From Mycobacteriaceae bacterium (GTDB lineage: Bacteria; Actinomycetota; Actinomycetes; Mycobacteriales; Mycobacteriaceae), in NCBI GenBank assembly GCA_013362555.1, contig JABFVX010000198.1:1-19501 (forward strand): a stretch of 19,501 nt of DNA, read 5' to 3'. A program made the position numbers and the translations under genes. Below, piece by piece: positions 14,874-19,501 of this stretch (position 1 is the stretch's first letter; every line of letters starts with the position of its first letter). Under the pieces are notes generated by a model. The model had not been told where the DNA came from. It made no database searches and saw only the letters and a list, made by a program, of their open reading frames with translations.

Positions 14874-14878
14874 TCCCC

Positions 14879-15835
14879 ATGGACGATCTGCCTCCCGTAG
14901 GCGCGCGGGTGGTGGTCCGGTACCGGCTGCCAGAAGGCTATGCCCAGCCGCTCACCGACGTCATCGGCGAACTCCTCGACACCGACCCGGTGACGGTGCG
15001 CACCACCGCGGGCGAAGTCGTCGCGGTGCAGCCCGACCAGGTTTACGCGATGAAGGCCCTCGGCCCCAGGCCGATCCGCACCGCCGACATTCGGGCGCTG
15101 GAGTCCGCCGCCGCGGACGCGTGGCCGGGCTCGGAGCACGACTGGATCGACGGCTGGCTGGTCCGGGCCGGCTACGGCTACACCAACCGCGCCAATTCCG
15201 CTGTGCCGCTGGGCAACCCGGGCGGCATCGCGACCACCGCCGCAAGCACGGTCGACGCGATCGCCGGGTGGTACACCGAGCGCGACCTCACCCCGACGCT
15301 GGTGCTTCCGGACCGGATGGTGCCGATCCCGCCCGGCTGGCGCACCTACGGCGAAACTCAGGTGCTGGCAGTCGATCTCGACACCGTCGTGCTGCCGGAG
15401 GGTCCGTCGATCGTACCGGTGGACACCGTGCCGACGCGCAGCTGGGTGGATGTGTTCGCGGGCTACGATCCGCGCGTCGACAAGTCCGCGGCCACGCTGG
15501 AGGTGCTCAGCGCGGTCCGCAACGGCCTGCTCGGCTTCGCTTCGCTGGGCGGGATTCCCCCGCTGGCCATCGCGCGCGGGGCCGTCACCGACGCCCCGGG
15601 CGGCCGCCGCTGGGTCGGCCTCAGCGGGGTGCACGTGGCCCCGGCGCACCGCCGCAACGGCCTCGGCACCCTCATCGGCGCGGAAGTGCTGCGCTGGGCC
15701 CGCACCCACGGCGCGACGCACGCGTACGCGCAAGTCGCGGTCGACAACGCCGGCGCGCTCGACATGTACCGCGCGCTAGGCTTTGTGGAGCACCATCGTT
15801 ACCGCTACACCATGCCACCGGGAGCGAACACGTAA
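14879..15835 (+). CDS. GNAT-family N-acetyltransferase with N-terminal SH3-like domain (Rv0428c-type)
   Basis: The product is 318 residues. The N-terminal 65 or so residues (VGARVVVRYRLPEGY, then VTVRTTAGEVVAVQPDQVYA) form a small beta-rich SH3-like domain. A linker follows (PRPIRTADIRALESAAADAW). The GNAT fold in the C-terminal half has the acetyl-CoA loop VHVAPAHRRNGLGTLIGAEV near residue 250-270 and the end motif NAGALDMYRALGFVEHHRYRY. This two-domain form sits in the same position in mycobacteria (def-Rv0428c-xthA). The substrate is unknown. It starts 5 nt after the def stop and its TAA stop shares one base with the xthA ATG, so the three genes are almost certainly co-transcribed. The ATG at 14879 is well placed and gives the full SH3-like domain. 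Confidence 0.9.
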   Translation: MDDLPPVGARVVVRYRLPEGYAQPLTDVIGELLDTDPVTVRTTAGEVVAVQPDQVYAMKALGPRPIRTADIRALESAAADAWPGSEHDWIDGWLVRAGYGYTNRANSAVPLGNPGGIATTAASTVDAIAGWYTERDLTPTLVLPDRMVPIPPGWRTYGETQVLAVDLDTVVLPEGPSIVPVDTVPTRSWVDVFAGYDPRVDKSAATLEVLSAVRNGLLGFASLGGIPPLAIARGAVTDAPGGRRWVGLSGVHVAPAHRRNGLGTLIGAEVLRWARTHGATHAYAQVAVDNAGALDMYRALGFVEHHRYRYTMPPGANT

Positions 15836-16650
15836 TGCGCCTTGCCACCTGGAACGTCAACTCCATCCGGACCCGTGTCGGCCGTGTGGCGGACTGGCTG
15901 GACCGCGCCGAGGTGGATGTGCTGGCGATTCAGGAAACCAAGTGCCGCGACGAGCAGTTCCCGTTCGAGCCGTTCGAGGATCGCGGGTACGAAGTCGCGC
16001 ACGCCGGGTTCAACCAGTGGAACGGCGTGGCGCTGGTGTCCCGCGTCGGCCTGGACGACGTGGAGATCACCTTCCCCGGCCAGCCCGGCTTCGACCGCGA
16101 CGCGGGCGAGGCGCTCATCGCCGCGCCGGTGGTCGACGCGCGCGCCATCGCCGCCACGTGCAACGGGGTCCGGGTGTGGAGTCTCTACGTGCCCAACGGC
16201 CGCGCCGTGGCCGACCCGCACTACCAGTACAAGCTGGAGTGGCTCGCCACGCTGCGCGACAATGCCGAGCGCTGGCTGACCGCGGACCCGCAGGCGCAGA
16301 TCGCCCTGGTCGGCGACTGGAACATCGCCCCGCTCGACGAAGACGTGTGGAGCCTGGCGTATTTCGCCGACAAGACCCACATCTCGGAGCCGGAGCGCAA
16401 GGCGTTCCAGGCCGTCCTGGACACCGGCTTCACCGACGTGGTGCGCCCCCACACCCCCGGCCCCGGTGTCTACACCTACTGGGACTACACCCAGCTCCGC
16501 TTCCCGCGCCGCGAAGGCATGCGCATCGACTTCATCCTGGCCACCGCGGCCCTCGCCGCCCGCGTCACCGGCGCCCACATCGACCGCGAGGAACGCAAGG
16601 GCAAGGCCCCCTCCGACCACGCCCCGGTGGTCGTCGACATCGCCGACTGA
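15835..16650 (+). CDS. xthA: Exodeoxyribonuclease III / AP endonuclease
   Basis: The product is 271 residues, of normal length for the family. The active-site set of the exonuclease III family is complete: Asn7 (TWNVNSIR), Glu34 (IQETKCRDEQFP), the SLYVPNGR loop, Asp161 and Asn163 (GDWNIAP), Asp232 (MRIDFIL) and Asp261-His262 (PSDHAPV). It cleaves DNA backbones at abasic sites and has 3'-5' exonuclease and 3'-phosphatase activity in base-excision repair. The start overlaps the GNAT stop as TAATG, indicating translational coupling. Its 3' end faces the nucleotidyltransferase gene with only 11 nt between the stops and no visible hairpin or family palindrome. Confidence 0.96.
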   Translation: MRLATWNVNSIRTRVGRVADWLDRAEVDVLAIQETKCRDEQFPFEPFEDRGYEVAHAGFNQWNGVALVSRVGLDDVEITFPGQPGFDRDAGEALIAAPVVDARAIAATCNGVRVWSLYVPNGRAVADPHYQYKLEWLATLRDNAERWLTADPQAQIALVGDWNIAPLDEDVWSLAYFADKTHISEPERKAFQAVLDTGFTDVVRPHTPGPGVYTYWDYTQLRFPRREGMRIDFILATAALAARVTGAHIDREERKGKAPSDHAPVVVDIAD

Positions 16651-16661
16651 GCCCTACCGAA

Positions 16662-17117
16662 CTACCGTCGGCGCAGGTTGTCGAGGACCGCAACGTCGGC
16701 TACATCCTGTGGGCGCCCGGACGCCTCCTTGTTCGCGATCAGGTCGTCCATCGAAATGAAGGGGACCGACTGTCCGCCGACCGCGATGTTCACTCGGCGC
16801 TCCCAGCACGGATCGAATTCAACACCATCGACCGAGGTCAACAGATCGATCCGCTTCGGAGGATGCCCCAACTGCACGACCATGTCCTCAGCAACGAAAT
16901 CAGCCACACTCAAGCCGAGTGAACCGAAGCCGAAGTCGCGCAACGCCGCGATCAGCCGCTCTGCATTGCCTTGGTCTATCCAGACCCAGACGTCCATGTC
17001 TTTGGTGAACCGAGGATGCCCGTGCGCCGCGACCGCGTATCCACCGACAACCAGAAACCGCACGTCATGTGCGAGGCAGGACTCGATAAACTCGCTGAAG
17101 TCGCGGTCCAGTTCCAT
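16662..17117 (-). CDS. Nucleotidyltransferase-fold protein, probable toxin-like partner
   Basis: The product is 151 residues. It has the nucleotidyltransferase signature: VVGGYAVAAHG with Gly25-Gly26, then KDMDVWV with Asp40 and Asp42, and a third carboxylate at Asp91 in KRIDLL. The ATRFTKD-type spacing (GHPRFTKDMDVW) is that of the small MNT/AbiEii-like families found in toxin-antitoxin and abortive-infection loci. FISMDDLIANKEASGRPQDVADV at the C-terminus is the usual end of the family. No other domain is present. It overlaps the small upstream gene by 53 nt. Codon choice is less GC-biased than the neighbours (GTT, GCT, GAT, CAT, CCT are frequent), and the pair interrupts a block that is otherwise conserved, so acquisition by transfer is likely. 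Toxicity is inferred from the family only. Confidence 0.8.
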   Translation of the reverse strand: MELDRDFSEFIESCLAHDVRFLVVGGYAVAAHGHPRFTKDMDVWVWIDQGNAERLIAALRDFGFGSLGLSVADFVAEDMVVQLGHPPKRIDLLTSVDGVEFDPCWERRVNIAVGGQSVPFISMDDLIANKEASGRPQDVADVAVLDNLRRR

Positions 17118-17256
17118 GACCCCAACCGTAGTAGTCCGACCGCAGCTCTTGGACGTGCGCTACCCGCTCACCAGGAGGCCGATTACGCCACCAATCCTGG
17201 TCTGGATCGGCGTCATGCAGCGCGCGACGCACCACCGTCCGCGAGATCGACTCCAC
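17065..17256 (-). CDS. Small companion protein of the nucleotidyltransferase (putative antitoxin-like)
   Basis: The product is 63 residues from a GTG start. Its second half, RPPGERVAHVQELRSDYYGW followed by PRLQRVYRV, matches a pattern I associate with small proteins encoded directly before such nucleotidyltransferases (P-x-E-R-x-x-x-V-E-x-L-R followed by RLQRVxRV). The 3' end overlaps the nucleotidyltransferase start by 53 nt in another frame, a strong sign of a linked pair. No helix-turn-helix is visible, so it is unlikely to be a classical DNA-binding antitoxin. The start codon is uncertain because no clear ribosome site stands before it. Function is not established. Confidence 0.55.
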   Translation of the reverse strand: MESISRTVVRRALHDADPDQDWWRNRPPGERVAHVQELRSDYYGWGHGTGPRLQRVYRVLPRT

Positions 17257-17327
17257 CCATCCAGATTAGCATCCAGTCAGCCCCAGGACGGCTACCAGGG
17301 CTTTTGCGCGAAGAGCTGGACTACATT

Positions 17328-17398
17328 TCCAGAACGACCCATCGTGGAGGGATTTTCCGGGTGCGCGGGTTGTGCGGCAGGGGGATGGGTAGTCTGGA
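17328..17398. repeat. Palindromic repeat, copy 7 (degenerate)
   Basis: The outer arms survive: TCCAGAACGACCCA at 17328-17341 and TGGGTAGTCTGGA at 17386-17398, which pair apart from one deletion and one or two mismatches. The inner arms are lost and 44 nt of G-rich sequence separates the outer ones. It lies in the divergent gap between the nucleotidyltransferase pair and thiC, about 20 nt before the TPP aptamer, and not next to a stop codon. It reads as a decayed member of the family. Confidence 0.65.
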
Positions 17399-17415
17399 CG
17401 GGTTAGTTTTCAGAA

Positions 17416-17500
17416 CCCGGGAGCCTGCGCAGAGCGGGCTGAGAGGACGGCTGGGGCCGTCGACCGGATGAACCTGACCGGGTAATGCCGGCGTAGGGAG
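17416..17500 (+). promoter_or_regulatory. TPP riboswitch (THI element) upstream of thiC
   Basis: The conserved landmarks of the thiamine-pyrophosphate aptamer are present in order: CCGGGAGC at the 5' side, GCGGGCTGAGAGG (the CUGAGA pyrimidine-binding loop), then GGATGAACCTGACC and GGGTAATGCCGGCGTAGGGA at the 3' side. The purine-rich AGGGAGAG (17495-17502), the obvious ribosome site for the thiC ATG at 17506, is built into the 3' strand of the aptamer. No separate expression platform or terminator hairpin fits before the start codon. Direct occlusion of the ribosome site on TPP binding is therefore the likely mechanism. Confidence 0.95.
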
Positions 17501-17505
17501 AGCTC

Positions 17506-19125
17506 ATGAGCACTGTCAGTTCCGTCACCACCGGCCCGATCGACGGCAGCCGCAAGCATTACCTCGAGGAGGACGGCCTGCGGATTCCGGTCCGCCGCGT
17601 CGAACTCACCAACGGCGAGCACTTCGACGTGTACGACACCTCGGGGCCGTACACCGACGACACCGCCGCCATCGACTTGGACGCCGGGCTCCCGAAGCTG
17701 CGCGACGGCTGGGCCAAGCCCGACGTCCCCGGGGCGCCCACTCAGCTGGCGTGGGCCAGGGCCGGCGTCGTCACGACCGAAATGCGGTTCATCGCGGCCC
17801 GCGAGGGCGTGGCCGCGGAGCTGGTGCGCGAGGAGGTGGCCCTGGGCCGGGCGGTGATTCCGGCCAACCACAAGCACCCGGAGCTGGAGCCGACCATCAT
17901 CGGCAAGAAGTTCGCGGTGAAGATCAACGCCAACATCGGCAATTCCGCAGTGACGTCGTCGATCGCCGAAGAGGTCGAGAAGATGGTCTGGGCCACCCGG
18001 TGGGGCGCCGACACCATCATGGACCTGTCCACCGGCAAGAACATCCACGAGACCCGGGAATGGATCCTGCGCAACTCCCCGGTCCCGGTCGGAACCGTGC
18101 CGATCTACCAGGCGCTGGAGAAGGTCAACGGCGATCCCACCAAACTCACCTGGGAAATCTACCGCGACACCGTGATCGAGCAGTGCGAACAGGGCGTGGA
18201 CTACATGACCGTGCACGCGGGGGTGCTGCTGCGCTACATCCCGCTCACGGCCAAGCGGGTCACCGGCATCGTCTCGCGCGGCGGGTCGATCATGGCGGCC
18301 TGGTGTCTGGCGCATCACCGGGAGTCGTTCCTGTACACGCACTTCGAGGAGCTGTGCGAGATCCTGGCGCGCTACGACGTCACGTTCTCGCTCGGCGACG
18401 GCCTGCGGCCGGGCTCCATCGCCGATGCCAACGACGCGGCCCAGTTCGCCGAGCTGCGCACGCTCGGCGAATTGACCAAGATCGCGAAATCCCATGGCGT
18501 GCAGGTGATGATCGAGGGGCCCGGGCACGTTCCGATGCACAAGATCGCCGAGAACGTGCGGCTCGAGGAGGAGCTGTGCGAGGAGGCGCCGTTCTACACT
18601 CTGGGCCCGCTCGCCACCGACATCGCGCCCGCCTACGACCACATCACTTCGGCCATCGGCGCGGCGATCATCGCCCAGGCGGGCACCGCCATGCTGTGTT
18701 ACGTGACGCCGAAGGAGCACCTCGGCCTGCCCAACCGGGACGACGTGAAGGTCGGCGTCATCACGTACAAAATCGCCGCGCACTCGGCCGACCTGGCCAA
18801 GGGGCACCCCCGCGCGCAGGAGCGCGACGACGCACTGTCCAAGGCGCGCTTCGAGTTCCGCTGGCGCGACCAGTTCGCCCTGTCGCTGGATCCCGACACC
18901 GCACGCGAGTACCACGACGAGACGCTGCCCGCCGAGCCCGCGAAGACCGCGCACTTCTGCTCGATGTGCGGTCCGAAGTTCTGCTCGATGCGCATTTCCG
19001 CCGACGTCCGCGCCTACGCCGAGGAGCACGGCCTCACCGACGCCGCCGCTATCGAGGCGGGCATGGCCGAAAAGTCGGAGGAGTTCGTCGACTCCGGCAA
19101 GAAGGTCTACCTCCCGCTGGCCTGA
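17506..19125 (+). CDS. thiC: Phosphomethylpyrimidine synthase ThiC
   Basis: The product is 539 residues. It is a non-canonical radical-SAM enzyme that converts aminoimidazole ribotide to HMP phosphate, the pyrimidine half of thiamine. The C-terminal cluster motif CX2CX4C is intact (C485, C488, C493 in FCSMCGPKFCSM). The core shows RAVIPANHKHPELEP, GKKFAVKINANIGNSAVTSS, TVPIYQALEKV, VHAGVLLRYIPL, SRGGSIMAAWC, SLGDGLRPGSI, EGPGHVPMHKI and YVTPKEHLGLP, all family blocks. The ATG at 17506 follows the riboswitch-embedded ribosome site by about 4 nt. It stands alone in its unit and is ended by palindrome copy 8, 4 nt after the stop. It is repressed by TPP through the riboswitch. Confidence 0.98.
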   Translation: MSTVSSVTTGPIDGSRKHYLEEDGLRIPVRRVELTNGEHFDVYDTSGPYTDDTAAIDLDAGLPKLRDGWAKPDVPGAPTQLAWARAGVVTTEMRFIAAREGVAAELVREEVALGRAVIPANHKHPELEPTIIGKKFAVKINANIGNSAVTSSIAEEVEKMVWATRWGADTIMDLSTGKNIHETREWILRNSPVPVGTVPIYQALEKVNGDPTKLTWEIYRDTVIEQCEQGVDYMTVHAGVLLRYIPLTAKRVTGIVSRGGSIMAAWCLAHHRESFLYTHFEELCEILARYDVTFSLGDGLRPGSIADANDAAQFAELRTLGELTKIAKSHGVQVMIEGPGHVPMHKIAENVRLEEELCEEAPFYTLGPLATDIAPAYDHITSAIGAAIIAQAGTAMLCYVTPKEHLGLPNRDDVKVGVITYKIAAHSADLAKGHPRAQERDDALSKARFEFRWRDQFALSLDPDTAREYHDETLPAEPAKTAHFCSMCGPKFCSMRISADVRAYAEEHGLTDAAAIEAGMAEKSEEFVDSGKKVYLPLA

Positions 19126-19129
19126 CCGC

Positions 19130-19186
19130 CTCTCCAGAATGACCCGTGGTGTGCGTTGAACGCACACCACGGGTCATTCTGGAGAG
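19130..19186. repeat. Palindromic intergenic repeat, copy 8 (longest, perfect)
   Basis: Perfect 28-nt arms (19130-19157 and 19159-19186) leave a single central G; as a hairpin the loop would be TTGAA. Inner arms carry the paired variants GTGGTGTG and CACACCAC. It fills the 64-nt gap between the stop codon of thiC (19123-19125) and that of the converging CobW-like gene (19190-19192). Further pairing (TGACC against GGTCA) reaches both stop codons across a small bulge. No T-run is present. It is the best candidate in the window for a bidirectional terminator. Confidence 0.92.
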
Positions 19187-19189
19187 AGG

Positions 19190-19501
19190 TCAGGCATGCT
19201 CGTGGTGGGACCAGGCGGGGAAGGGGTCGGGGTAGGCCCGCCAGCCCACGGGGCCCGCGGCGAGCTCGGCGTCGGTGAGCAGAGCGGCGTCGAACGCGGC
19301 GCGAATTCGGTCGCGGTGCAGTTTGACGCCGATGAACACGATCTCCTGGCCGGGTTCTTCGTCGATGGAACCCCACTGGGCCGCGGGCTCGAAGGTCAGG
19401 TTGGGACCCGCCTGCGACCAGATCGCCACCAGCTCGGGCCTGCTGGCGATCCAGCAGAACCCCTTGCTGCGCAACAGCCCTTTCAGCTCGCCGAGCGCCT
19501 C
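19190..19501 (-). CDS. COG0523/CobW-type metallochaperone GTPase, C-terminal part (5' end outside window)
   Basis: Only the last 103 residues are present and the frame is open to the window edge. They match the CobW C-terminal domain: LLRSKGFCWIASRPELVAIW, then SQAGPNLTFEPAAQWG, GQEIVFIGVKLHRDRI, LLTDAELAAGPVGWRAYPDP and FPAWSHHEHA, ending in a histidine-rich tail. COG0523 proteins use GTP to deliver metals, and many actinobacterial members are controlled by Zur and linked to zinc shortage. The GTPase domain and any Zur site lie outside the window, so the metal cannot be assigned. It converges on thiC with palindrome copy 8 between them. Confidence 0.88.
   Translation of the reverse strand, partial: EALGELKGLLRSKGFCWIASRPELVAIWSQAGPNLTFEPAAQWGSIDEEPGQEIVFIGVKLHRDRIRAAFDAALLTDAELAAGPVGWRAYPDPFPAWSHHEHA

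Noticed and set aside
14627..14878. Upstream extension of the GNAT frame into def
   Set aside because: It overlaps the end of def in another frame and is Arg-rich without motifs; ATG 14879 gives the complete two-domain protein.
359..19186. Palindromes as a CRISPR array or phage attachment sites
   Set aside because: Copies are kilobases apart, are palindromes rather than direct repeats with spacers, and no cas, integrase or recombinase gene is present in the window.
359..19186. Palindromes as classical intrinsic terminators
   Set aside because: None has a T-run on either side and the stems (23-28 bp) are much longer than usual. A terminator role is still possible in actinomycetes, so only the classical form is rejected.
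359..19186. Target-site duplications flanking the palindromes
   Set aside because: I compared the bases just outside copies 2, 5, 6 and 8 and saw no consistent direct duplication; the short TGACC/GGTCA around copy 8 is inverted, not direct.

Overview
The window is chromosomal DNA from a high-GC actinomycete, most likely Nocardia or another member of the Mycobacteriales. Three things point there. There is a WhiB-type iron-sulfur protein gene. Starts are often GTG, and stop and start codons often overlap. The right half carries a gene order that I recall from Mycobacterium tuberculosis Rv0423c-Rv0433: thiC, xthA, a GNAT protein, def, a DUF3263 protein, a VirR/LytR_C protein, sodC and a GCS2 ligase. 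The genus is an inference from gene content and was not tested by database search.

Layout, left to right. Positions 1-378 hold the 3' end of a LuxR-type regulator (+). Positions 396-1969 (-) hold a histidine-decarboxylase-like PLP enzyme with a WhiB-like gene overlapping its stop codon. A Dps ferritin (-) at 2092-2613 and a small Nudix hydrolase (+) at 2828-3226 follow. Positions 3264-9459 (-) carry a complete Mrp/Mnh cation/proton antiporter operon, with subunits A and B fused, then C, D, E, F and G, every junction overlapping by 1-4 nt. A PAP2-family membrane phosphatase/transferase (-) at 9627-10913 comes next. The mycobacterial-type conserved block spans 11099-16650: GCS2, sodC, virR-like and DUF3263 genes on the minus strand, with def, GNAT and xthA as a tight plus-strand operon running divergently. 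Positions 16662-17256 (-) hold a nucleotidyltransferase and a small overlapping companion gene, probably an acquired toxin-antitoxin-like pair. A TPP riboswitch controls thiC (17506-19125, +). The window ends in the C-terminus of a COG0523/CobW-type GTPase (-).

The most striking signal is a family of eight dispersed palindromes. The basic unit is about 51 bp, with 23-28 nt arms and a 5-nt centre. Each arm starts TCCAGAAYGACCC and ends GTGCG. A copy sits at every transcription-unit boundary outside the conserved block and none occurs inside the block. Substitutions are matched in both arms, so pairing is conserved. The six best copies lie within a few bases of, or contain, the stop codons of adjacent genes. 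Four genes take their last residues and stop codon from the repeat (QDDP, QNDP or PE endings). I read the family as dispersed bidirectional terminators or mRNA-3'-end hairpins of mobile or repetitive origin. It may be a lineage-specific element with a function not yet described.
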